Positions 1 through 6,179 of a DNA stretch of 6,179 nt are shown piece by piece. The DNA lies in assembly GCA_018711775.1 (NCBI GenBank), contig DVHV01000115.1, forward strand, positions 1 through 6,179. The letters are read 5' to 3'. Source of the DNA: Candidatus Onthocola stercoravium. GTDB lineage: Bacteria > Bacillota_I > Bacilli_A > RF39 > UBA660. Both the position numbers and the translations under genes were made by a program. Within the stretch, counting starts at the first letter, position 1, and each line of letters opens with the position of its first letter. Below the pieces are notes generated by a model, which made no database searches, had not been told where the DNA came from, and saw nothing but the letters and a program-made list of their open reading frames with translations.

Positions 1-492
1 GAAGTTAAAGTTGCTGATGAAGGAGAACCATGGCAATATGCTGGTATGGCAAGTATTGAAGAAAGTAATTCTTATGAAGATTGGGTACAAGCTAAGAAAG
101 ATGAAGCAAATGGTATTAATTTGCCGGATGGGTATGTTCCTGCTTCTACTTATTTGTGTGTAAGACTTAGTGATAATAAGGTAATTGGTATATGTAGTAT
201 TAGACATGAATTAAATGATTATTTGCTAAATTATTGGGGACATGTTGGTCAATCTATAAGGCCTGATGAACGAGGTAAAGGTTATGGTACTAAACAATTA
301 TCACTTGCATTAGATAAATGTATGGAATTAGGTATAGATAATGTATTGGTAGCGTGTAATGAAAAAAATAATGCGAGTTCTAGAACTATTAAAAAATTTT
401 TTGGTGAATATGAAAATACTGTCCAATGTGGTGATGAAATCTTGCAAAGATATTGGATAAATTTGTCAAAAATCAAAAGTTTAAAAAAATAA
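1..492 (+). CDS. GNAT-family N-acetyltransferase, 5'-truncated by window edge
   Basis: Predicted acetyl-CoA-dependent N-acetyltransferase of the GNAT fold; the substrate is unknown. The reading frame is open from base 1, and the codons before the first ATG (position 46) already encode family-like sequence (EVKVADEGEPWQYAG). The true start is therefore outside the window and the ATG at 46 is probably internal. Counting from the first codon, 163 residues are present. VPASTYLCVR (about 46-55) and IGICSIRH (62-69) match a subfamily of predicted acetyltransferases I recognise by pattern (COG3981-like). The acetyl-CoA pyrophosphate-binding loop is R-G-K-G-Y-G (91-96), the GNAT motif A (Q/R-x-x-G-x-G/A). 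A later NEKNNASSRTIKKF segment and the terminal LQRYWI strand complete the fold. Such proteins are usually about 170 residues, so only a few N-terminal residues are probably missing. It ends in TAA and is followed by its own terminator, so it is a separate transcription unit from recF. The family call is firm; the substrate cannot be inferred. Confidence 0.9.
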   Translation, partial: EVKVADEGEPWQYAGMASIEESNSYEDWVQAKKDEANGINLPDGYVPASTYLCVRLSDNKVIGICSIRHELNDYLLNYWGHVGQSIRPDERGKGYGTKQLSLALDKCMELGIDNVLVACNEKNNASSRTIKKFFGEYENTVQCGDEILQRYWINLSKIKSLKK

Positions 493-521
493 TTAATTAT
501 TTTGAGTATATTATGTGTTTA

Positions 522-555
522 AAAGTCGTTTTTTGCTTTAAAACGGCTTTATTTT
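522..555 (+). terminator. Rho-independent terminator after the acetyltransferase gene
   Basis: An 11-bp stem pairs 522-532 (AAAGTCGTTTT) with 540-550 (AAAACGGCTTT). It contains one G-U pair, has a 7-nt loop (533-539), and runs into the T-rich tract TTTATTTT (548-555). The hairpin starts 30 bp after the stop codon at 490-492, as expected for an intrinsic terminator. The stem is AU-rich with a GUCG/CGGC core, so it may be only moderately strong. Its loop and 3' arm overlap the proposed -35 region of the recF promoter. Confidence 0.8.
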
Positions 556-565
556 GTGTTATAAT
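537..565 (+). promoter_or_regulatory. Predicted sigma-70/SigA promoter of the recF-gyrB-gyrA operon (extended -10)
   Basis: TATAAT at 560-565 is a perfect -10 hexamer. It is preceded by TG at 557-558 with one base between, giving the extended -10 form TGnTATAAT. The best -35 at the 17-bp spacing is TTTAAA (537-542), 4 of 6 matches to TTGACA; the extended -10 can compensate for a weak -35. The predicted transcription start is near G572, giving a leader of about 60 nt before the recF GTG. It is the only convincing promoter seen ahead of recF, and the three downstream genes are too closely spaced to need separate ones. Assignment is by sequence match only. Confidence 0.7.
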
Positions 566-617
566 TAATATGTGTATAGGTATACCATAATGCCTTAAAT
601 TTTAAATACTAACTGTT

Positions 618-625
618 AAAGGGGG
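618..625 (+). promoter_or_regulatory. Ribosome binding site that fixes the recF GTG start
   Basis: AAAGGGGG lies 6 nt before the GTG at 632. It is purine-rich and well placed, and with the canonical RecF N-terminus that follows it supports a GTG rather than ATG start. Confidence 0.75.
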
Positions 626-631
626 TAAATC

Positions 632-1726
632 GTGAAAATTGAATCAATAAACTTGGTTAATTTTAGAAACTATGAAAAGTTAAATATCGAGTTTGATAAT
701 TTTTTGAATATTTTTTATGGTAAAAATGGATCAGGTAAAACTAATTTAATTGAAGCAATTTATTTACTATCTTTAACTAAGTCATTTAGAATAAGTAATG
801 ATAAGTCTCTCATTCGAAAAGGAAACATTAAAGCAAAAGTAAGAGGTGAAATACGGAAGAATGGAGATTTATCAAGTTACACTGTTGCAATAAGTAATGA
901 TGGGAAAACGGTGGAAATTGATGATAACAAGCAAGATAAAATAAGTGATTATGTATCGAGAATCAATGTAATACTGTTTAATCCGGTCGACACAAGATTA
1001 ATTGATGAGGCTCCAGCAGAGCGAAGAAAGTTACTCAATATTGAAATAAGTCAACTTTATAAAGAATATTTGGTAGTTTTGGCAAATTACAATCGAATAT
1101 TAAAGCAGCGAAACTTTTATCTTAGAAGTATGTATGTAAATGGTAATAATGATACAAGTTATTTGGATATTGTTACTAAAAAGTTGGTAGAATATGGGGT
1201 AATGATTGCTAAATATCGGAAGGAATTTATAGAAAATATTAATAAATATATTACGGATATTTATGCAAGTATTTTTAAAACTGGAGAATTAAAAGTAAAG
1301 TATGTTTCTAGTTATAAAAATAAAAATGCTAGTGAGTTATTAAAAAGTTATCAAAAGAATTATCGTAAAGAGATGGAAATTGGTAAGACTTTACTGGGGG
1401 TTCATCATGATGATATTGAATTTGTCTTGGATAATAATAATTTGAAAGAATGGGGAAGTGAAGGGCAAAGAAAAAATGCCATTATTTCCTTTAAAATTGC
1501 GGAATTAAATGTTATTCATGAGATAAAAAAATATTATCCAATACTTATTTTAGATGATTTATTTAGTGAGTTAGATAAAGAAAAGATAACTAATATTTTG
1601 AAAATGCTAAATAATGAAGTACAGACATTTATTACGACGACAGAAATTAATAAAGTAGATAAAAAAGTTATCAAAAAATCAAAAACATTTAAGGTAGAAG
1701 ATGGTTATATTAAGGAGGATAAATAG
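632..1726 (+). CDS. recF: DNA replication and repair protein RecF
   Basis: RecF is an SMC/ABC-like ATPase that works with RecO and RecR at single-strand gaps and stalled forks to help load RecA onto SSB-coated DNA; it is cytoplasmic and nucleoid-associated. The 364-residue length is normal for the family. The N-terminus MKIESINLVNFRNYEKLNIE is the standard RecF opening and follows a good ribosome binding site, so the GTG start is accepted. Walker A is GKNGSGKT (30-37). The RecF-type FNPVDTRLIDEAPAERRKLL segment lies at 116-135. The ABC signature region is GSEGQRKN (275-282), Walker B is ILILDD (304-309), the D-loop is SELD (312-315), and the TFITTTE strand (332-338) resembles the usual family TFVTTT. 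The signature reads S-E-G-Q-R-K where most RecF proteins have S-Q-G-Q-Q-R; the SxGQ core is kept, so activity is expected. It is the first gene of the operon and ends 1 bp before gyrB; the gyrB ribosome binding site lies inside its last codons. Confidence 0.97.
   Translation: MKIESINLVNFRNYEKLNIEFDNFLNIFYGKNGSGKTNLIEAIYLLSLTKSFRISNDKSLIRKGNIKAKVRGEIRKNGDLSSYTVAISNDGKTVEIDDNKQDKISDYVSRINVILFNPVDTRLIDEAPAERRKLLNIEISQLYKEYLVVLANYNRILKQRNFYLRSMYVNGNNDTSYLDIVTKKLVEYGVMIAKYRKEFIENINKYITDIYASIFKTGELKVKYVSSYKNKNASELLKSYQKNYRKEMEIGKTLLGVHHDDIEFVLDNNNLKEWGSEGQRKNAIISFKIAELNVIHEIKKYYPILILDDLFSELDKEKITNILKMLNNEVQTFITTTEINKVDKKVIKKSKTFKVEDGYIKEDK
1711..1718 (+). promoter_or_regulatory. Ribosome binding site that fixes the gyrB start
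   Basis: TAAGGAGG, a near-perfect anti-16S match, ends 9 nt before the ATG at 1728. It lies downstream of another in-frame ATG at 1701, so it decides for 1728. It is embedded in the 3' end of recF, which suggests translational coupling. Confidence 0.85.
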
Positions 1727-1727
1727 A

Positions 1728-3641
1728 ATGAAAGAAACACATTATACTGATTCGGATATTCAAGTTCTAGAAGGTCTAGAAGCAGTTCGAAAAAGACCTG
1801 GTATGTATATTGGATCAACTGGTGAGCGAGGACTTCATCACTTAGTTTGGGAAATTGTCGATAATGCAGTTGATGAAGCATTAGCAGGATTTTGTGATGA
1901 TATCGAAGTAATTGTCGATAAAGGTGATGTTATTGAAGTTCGCGATGATGGCCGAGGTATTCCAACAGGTATCAACGAAAAAACTGGTTTATCAACAGTA
2001 GAAACAATATTTACAGTACTTCATGCTGGTGGCAAATTTGGTGGAGAAGGTTATAAAGTAAGTGGTGGTCTTCATGGTGTTGGGGCTTCAGTTGTTAATG
2101 CTTTGTCAAAATGGTTAGAAGTTAAGATTTATCGAGATGGAAATGTATATTATCAAAGGTTTGAAAATGGGGGACATCCTGTTGAACCACTTAAAATTAT
2201 TGAAACTTGTGATCCAGAGAGAACTGGAAGTACAGTAAGATTTGAACCTGATGAAGAAATATTTAAGGAAACTACGCATTATGATTACGATACTTTATAT
2301 AAAAGATTACAAGAAATTGCTTTCTTAAATAAAGGTCTTAGAATCAATTTATATGATTTAAGAGAAGATGATAAACATGATACATTCCTTTATAATGGGG
2401 GAATTATTGAATATGTGCAAATGCTTAACAAAAATAAAAATGTTTTGCATGATGATGTTATCTATTTAAGTGGAGAAGAAGACAATATTTTCTTTGAAGT
2501 TGCTTTCCAATATAATGATGGATATAACTCTAATATTTATTCTTTTACGAATAATATCAATACTTATGAAGGTGGAACTCATGAAGATGGAGTAAAACTT
2601 GCTTTAACGAGAGTTATCAACAATTATGGTAAGAATCAAAAATTATTTAAAGAAAAAGATGAGTCTTTATCAGGTGATGACGTTCGTGAAGGTCTTACAA
2701 TGATTATTTCTTGTAAGCATCCAGATCCTCAATTTGAAGGGCAAACTAAGACAAAATTAGGTAATAGTGAAGTTAAAAAGATTGCTAGTGATGTATTTAG
2801 TACAGGATTTGAACGTTATTTGATGGAAAATCCAACTGTTGCTAAAACAATTATCGAAAAGGCTATGTCTGCATCTAGGGCTAGAATTGCAGCGAAGAAG
2901 GCTAGAGAACTTGTAAGACGTAAAGGCGACTTAGAAATTACGGCATTTTACGGCAAACTTACAGATTGTAAGAGTAAAGATCCAAGTGAATCAGAAATCT
3001 TCCTAGTCGAAGGGGATTCAGCAGGTGGATCTGCTAAAAATGGACGAGATTATATGACTCAAGCAATACTTCCTTTACGTGGTAAGATTTTAAATGTTGA
3101 AAAAGCAAGACTTGACAGGGCTTTAAGTAATGAAGAAATTAAGACAATTATTACGGCTTTTGGTACAGGAATTGGTGATGAATTCGACTTATCTAAGTTA
3201 CGTTACGATAAGATAATTATTATGACCGATGCCGATGTCGATGGATCACATATTAGAGTATTATTATTAACACTTTTCTATCGTTTCTTTAGACCAATCG
3301 TCGAAGCAGGTCACGTTTATGCGGCTTGTCCACCACTTTATAAAATTACCCATGGTAAGACAATAAAGTATGTACTTGATGATGATGAAAAAGATGAATA
3401 TTTAGCATCTTTACCAGCGAATGTTAAGCCGGAAATATCTCGTAATAAAGGGCTAGGTGAAATGGATCCTGATGAACTTAGAGATACAACAATGGCTAAA
3501 GAAACTAGAATTTTAAGACAAATTACAGTTGATGATTTACAAGCTGCTGATGCAGCATTTGAAAAATTAATGGGAGAAGAAGTAGAACCAAGAAGAGAAT
3601 TTATCGAAAAGAATGCTGGTTATGCTATCTTAGATATTTAG
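1728..3641 (+). CDS. gyrB: DNA gyrase subunit B
   Basis: ATPase subunit of DNA gyrase (GyrA2GyrB2), which introduces negative supercoils and relieves positive supercoils ahead of forks. The start at 1728 is chosen because a strong ribosome binding site precedes it and the protein then opens with the typical HYTDSDIQVLEGLEAVRKRP. The 637-residue length matches Gram-positive GyrB, without the extra domain of the E. coli protein. GHKL ATPase domain: E42 (catalytic) and N46 in WEIVDNAVDEA, D73 in DDGRGIP, HAGGKF (99-104), GLHGVGASVVNALS (114-127). R136, at the coumarin-contact position, is retained. Transducer domain: QTKTKLGN (339-346), with the ATP-contacting Gln339 and Lys341. TOPRIM domain: EGDSAGGSAK (428-437) with E428, PLRGKILNVEKAR (449-461), and metal-binding DADVD (501-505). 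PLYK (536-539) and NKGLGEM (573-579) lie in the C-terminal part. ParE is the close paralogue; recF/gyrA linkage and RGLHHLVWEIVDNAVDEALAG favour GyrB. No RemB-type small gene lies between recF and gyrB, unlike B. subtilis. Confidence 0.98.
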   Translation: MKETHYTDSDIQVLEGLEAVRKRPGMYIGSTGERGLHHLVWEIVDNAVDEALAGFCDDIEVIVDKGDVIEVRDDGRGIPTGINEKTGLSTVETIFTVLHAGGKFGGEGYKVSGGLHGVGASVVNALSKWLEVKIYRDGNVYYQRFENGGHPVEPLKIIETCDPERTGSTVRFEPDEEIFKETTHYDYDTLYKRLQEIAFLNKGLRINLYDLREDDKHDTFLYNGGIIEYVQMLNKNKNVLHDDVIYLSGEEDNIFFEVAFQYNDGYNSNIYSFTNNINTYEGGTHEDGVKLALTRVINNYGKNQKLFKEKDESLSGDDVREGLTMIISCKHPDPQFEGQTKTKLGNSEVKKIASDVFSTGFERYLMENPTVAKTIIEKAMSASRARIAAKKARELVRRKGDLEITAFYGKLTDCKSKDPSESEIFLVEGDSAGGSAKNGRDYMTQAILPLRGKILNVEKARLDRALSNEEIKTIITAFGTGIGDEFDLSKLRYDKIIIMTDADVDGSHIRVLLLTLFYRFFRPIVEAGHVYAACPPLYKITHGKTIKYVLDDDEKDEYLASLPANVKPEISRNKGLGEMDPDELRDTTMAKETRILRQITVDDLQAADAAFEKLMGEEVEPRREFIEKNAGYAILDI

Positions 3642-3651
3642 GGAGGTTAAA

Positions 3652-6141
3652 ATGGATAGAGTTAAACAAAATAATATAGTTGATGAAATAGAAAAGTCGT
3701 TTCTTGACTATTCCATGAGTGTAATTGTTGCTAGAGCCATCCCTGATTTACGAGATGGTTTGAAGCCAGTACATAGAAGAATATTATATTCAATGTATGA
3801 ATCAGGTTATACACCAGATAAACAATATAAGAAATGTGCGAGAGTTGTCGGGGACGTAATGGGAAAATATCACCCTCATGGTGACTATTCAATTTATGAA
3901 GCATTAGTTAGAATGGCTCAAGATTTTAGTTATCGATATATGTTAATCGATGGCCATGGAAACTTTGGTAATATGGATGGTGATGGAGCTGCTGCTTATC
4001 GTTATACGGAATCAAGACTTGCCAAGATATCATTAGAATTACTAAGAGATATCAACAAAAATACGGTAGATTTTGATTTAAACTTCGATGAATCACTCGA
4101 AGAACCACAAGTTTTACCTAGTAGATTTCCAAATATTTTAGTTAATGGTACGATGGGTATTGCTGTTGGTATGGCAACAAATATTCCACCACATAACTTG
4201 GGAGAAGTAATCGATGGTTGTGTTGCTTATATTGATAATCCGGATATTGATACTGATGGGTTAATGCAATATATTAAAGGACCAGATTTTCCAACTGGAG
4301 CAATTATTCTGGGTAATTCAGGAATTAAAAAGGCTTATGAAACTGGTAAAGGAACAATTACTATCAGAGCTAAAGCTGAAATTGAAGAAGAAGGTAATAA
4401 GCATAGAATAGTAATAACAGAAATTCCATATGGTGTTAATACTTTGGAATTAAAGAAAAGAATTGGAGAGTTAGTTAGAGATAAGATTCTTGATGGTATT
4501 GCCGATTATCATGAAGAAACTAACTTAGAAAATGGTATAAAAATTGTTATAACGTTAAAGAAAGATGCTAATGGTAGTGTAGTTTTAAATAATTTATATA
4601 AACATACACAGTTACAAACAACTTTTGGTATTAATTTGCTTATGCTTGATAATAGAACTCCAAAAACTTTAGGTTTAAAGAGTATTATTTCAAAATATAT
4701 CGATTTTCAAAGGGCAGTAATCATTAGAAGAACAAGATTTGAATTAGATAAGGCTGAAAAAAGAGTACATATCTTAGAAGGATATAAGATTGCTTTAGAT
4801 AATATCGATGAAGTTATTAGAATTATCAAGGAATCTAAGGCTGATAGTGAAGCCAAAGAAAAATTGATGTCGAAGTTTGGTTTTTCAGAAATTCAAACTG
4901 ATAATATCTTAGAATTAAAATTACGTCGTTTAACAGGTTTAGAACGCGAAAAGATTGAAGAAGAGTTAAATGCCTTACACATCGAAATTGATCGCTTACG
5001 GGGCATTTTAGCGGACGATAATAAGGTATTAGCAATAATTAAAGAAGAAATGTTAGAAATTAAAGATAAATATGGAGATGAACGTCGAACTAAAATCGAT
5101 ATGACAGCAGTTGACTTTATCGAAGATGAATCTTTAATTCCTGAAGAAAATATCTTGGTAGTATTGACTCATAATGGTTATATTAAGAGAACTACTTCAG
5201 ATACATTTAAATCACAAAATCGTGGTGGTGTCGGTATTAAAGGAATGTCTACAAATGATGAAGATTTTGTTGAACACATGATCAACTTATCAACACATGA
5301 TTATGTATTGTTCTTTACTAATAAAGGTAAAGTATATAGATTGAAAGGATACGAAATTCCTGAATATGGTCGTCAATCTAAGGGAATACCGATAGTTAAT
5401 CTATTACAAGTTGAAAAAGAAGAAAAAATTAATGCAGTTATCAACATTAATAATGAAGATGATTATAAATATTTATTATTTGCTACTAAACAAGGAATTG
5501 TTAAAAAGACTTTAATTAGTGAATTTGCAAATATACGTAATAGTGGTAAGATTTGTATTACTTTACGTGATGATGATGAATTAATTGATGTTAAAAAAAC
5601 TAATGGAGACAATTTAGTATTACTTGGTAGTGATGCCGGTAGAATGGTTAAATTTAATGAAGATGAAATAAGAGTAATGGGTAGAACAGCAAGTGGTGTT
5701 CGAGGCATTAATCTTGAAGAAAGCAAGTGTATTTGCTGTGAAATTGTTAATGAAGAAGACCTTATATTATTAGTTACAGAAAAGGGTTATGGTAAACAAA
5801 CATATGTTCGTGAATTTAGACAAACTAAAAGAGGAAGTAAAGGTGTTAAAGCATTAAATATTACCGATAAGAACGGAATTTTAGTTGCTGTAGAAATTAT
5901 TAAGCCTGATAAAGAATTAGTGATTATGACTGATTCAGGAATGACTATGCGTATGCCAGTTGATCAAATATCTGTACTAGGAAGAGTTACTCAAGGATTA
6001 AGATTAATACATTTAAGAGATAATCAAAAGGTTTCTGCTATTAGTTTAGTAGATAAAGAAATACAATCATCTGAAGATAATAACGAAGATACTACTGAAG
6101 TTAATAATAATACTGAATCCGAGGATACTACTCAAGAGTAA
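3652..6141 (+). CDS. gyrA: DNA gyrase subunit A
   Basis: DNA cleavage-rejoining and DNA-wrapping subunit of gyrase. The 829-residue length is normal for Gram-positive GyrA. Its ribosome binding site GGAGGT (3642-3647) directly follows the gyrB stop, 10 bp before the ATG. The winged-helix domain has LRDGLKPVHRRILYSM (33-48) and HPHGD (74-78). The catalytic tyrosine is Y118 in YRYTE with the partner R117. I170, in GIAVGMATNIPPHN, matches the DNA-intercalating Ile174 of E. coli. The C-gate/coiled-coil region spans about 350-490. The C-terminal six-bladed DNA-wrapping domain spans about 498-800, with blade loops near 522-531, 572-585, 629-644, 676-689, 723-737 and 776-790. The GyrA-box is QNRGGVG (522-528), a variant of Q(R/K)RGG(R/K)G. 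The tail (802-829) is acidic and rich in Asn, Thr and Glu. The quinolone-contact position equivalent to E. coli Ser83 is Tyr79, with Glu83 at the Asp87 position. ParC is the alternative; the operon and blade sequences similar to Staphylococcus GyrA favour GyrA. Confidence 0.98.
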   Translation: MDRVKQNNIVDEIEKSFLDYSMSVIVARAIPDLRDGLKPVHRRILYSMYESGYTPDKQYKKCARVVGDVMGKYHPHGDYSIYEALVRMAQDFSYRYMLIDGHGNFGNMDGDGAAAYRYTESRLAKISLELLRDINKNTVDFDLNFDESLEEPQVLPSRFPNILVNGTMGIAVGMATNIPPHNLGEVIDGCVAYIDNPDIDTDGLMQYIKGPDFPTGAIILGNSGIKKAYETGKGTITIRAKAEIEEEGNKHRIVITEIPYGVNTLELKKRIGELVRDKILDGIADYHEETNLENGIKIVITLKKDANGSVVLNNLYKHTQLQTTFGINLLMLDNRTPKTLGLKSIISKYIDFQRAVIIRRTRFELDKAEKRVHILEGYKIALDNIDEVIRIIKESKADSEAKEKLMSKFGFSEIQTDNILELKLRRLTGLEREKIEEELNALHIEIDRLRGILADDNKVLAIIKEEMLEIKDKYGDERRTKIDMTAVDFIEDESLIPEENILVVLTHNGYIKRTTSDTFKSQNRGGVGIKGMSTNDEDFVEHMINLSTHDYVLFFTNKGKVYRLKGYEIPEYGRQSKGIPIVNLLQVEKEEKINAVININNEDDYKYLLFATKQGIVKKTLISEFANIRNSGKICITLRDDDELIDVKKTNGDNLVLLGSDAGRMVKFNEDEIRVMGRTASGVRGINLEESKCICCEIVNEEDLILLVTEKGYGKQTYVREFRQTKRGSKGVKALNITDKNGILVAVEIIKPDKELVIMTDSGMTMRMPVDQISVLGRVTQGLRLIHLRDNQKVSAISLVDKEIQSSEDNNEDTTEVNNNTESEDTTQE

Positions 6142-6155
6142 TTTTAAATATTTCG

Positions 6156-6179
6156 AATATGTTTCACGTGAAACATATT
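6156..6179. promoter_or_regulatory. parS centromere-like site in a 24-bp perfect palindrome
   Basis: TGTTTCACGTGAAACA (6160-6175) matches the ParB/Spo0J parS consensus TGTTNCACGTGAAACA at all defined positions, and is itself a perfect palindrome. The symmetry continues through AATA before and TATT after, giving 24 bp of perfect inverted symmetry that ends exactly at the window edge. It lies 14 bp after the gyrA stop codon. ParB binds parS as a dimer, spreads as a CTP-dependent clamp and recruits SMC; chromosomal parS sites cluster near oriC, which fits this gene neighbourhood. No ParB gene is in the window, so binding is inferred from the motif. With no loop and no visible U-tract it is a poor terminator candidate. 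Confidence 0.88.

Noticed and set aside
282..476. Minus-strand open frame of 64 codons inside the acetyltransferase gene
   Set aside because: It is a shadow opposite a well-supported gene, with no recognisable domain.
46..492. ATG at 46 as the true start of the acetyltransferase
   Set aside because: The frame is open back to base 1 with plausible family sequence, and a start here would make the protein shorter than the roughly 170 residues usual for the family. A GGAGA-like run at 21-25 is too far away to support it.
571..579. TGTGTATAG as a reversed DnaA box
   Set aside because: It has one mismatch to the relaxed consensus and two to TGTGGATAA, it is a lone copy, and there is no cluster or AT-rich unwinding element around it. 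It does not support an origin here.
579..586. GGTATACC palindrome in the recF leader as an operator
   Set aside because: It is only 8 bp with no symmetric flanks and occurs once, so it could easily be chance.
586..591. CATAAT as a second -10 element before recF
   Set aside because: No usable -35 lies at 16-18 bp spacing, and the TGnTATAAT upstream is much stronger.
1701..1727. Earlier in-frame ATG giving gyrB nine extra residues (MVILRRINR)
   Set aside because: The strong ribosome binding site at 1711-1718 lies inside that extension, the extra residues do not look like a GyrB N-terminus, and they would overlap recF by 26 bp.
4835..5035. Minus-strand open frame of 66 codons inside gyrA
   Set aside because: It is antisense to the conserved GyrA coiled-coil region and its product resembles nothing.
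5463..5726. Minus-strand open frame of 87 codons inside gyrA
   Set aside because: It is antisense to the GyrA beta-pinwheel; the hydrophobic, Leu/Ser-rich product is what AT-rich antisense frames usually give.
6156..6179. Palindrome after gyrA as an intrinsic terminator
   Set aside because: It has no loop bases and no U-tract within the window, while the core matches parS exactly. The operon terminator is probably beyond the window.
1..6179. CRISPR, tRNA/rRNA, insertion sequence, toxin-antitoxin or other novel defence system
   Set aside because: No array-like repeats, RNA-gene signatures, transposase motifs or unknown gene clusters were seen. Almost all sequence is accounted for by housekeeping genes.

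Overview
This window is an AT-rich stretch (roughly one third G+C by eye) with all genes on the + strand. It reads as part of the chromosomal origin-proximal replication/topology cluster of a low-GC Gram-positive relative (Bacillota, or a mollicute-like lineage within or near it). The grounds are the recF-gyrB-gyrA order, strong AGGAGG-type Shine-Dalgarno sites, Firmicute-like GyrA/GyrB sequence, and an exact match to the bacterial parS consensus after gyrA. Every Trp codon in the genes is TGG and no UGA is read through, so the standard bacterial code fits and a Mycoplasma-type code is not indicated. The genus cannot be named from this sequence.

Layout: (1) 1-492, the 3' part of a GNAT-family N-acetyltransferase gene whose start lies upstream of the window. 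(2) 493-631, a 139-bp intergenic region with a U-tailed terminator hairpin for the acetyltransferase gene and, directly overlapping it, an extended -10 promoter. (3) 632-6141, a tight operon recF-gyrB-gyrA with 1 bp between recF and gyrB and 10 bp between gyrB and gyrA. (4) 6142-6179, the start of the next intergenic region, ending in a perfect 24-bp palindrome that contains a 16-bp parS centromere site.

The operon groups RecF, which loads recombinase at gaps, with both subunits of DNA gyrase (A2B2), the ATP-driven enzyme that introduces negative supercoils. The parS site, where ParB would nucleate for origin segregation, fits an origin-proximal position. The core genes look intact and functional. 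I see no undescribed defence or mobile system. The points most worth a second look are a tyrosine at the GyrA quinolone-contact position (E. coli Ser83), a divergent GyrA-box, the terminator/promoter overlap, the parS palindrome at the window edge, and the acetyltransferase gene where replication genes often sit.
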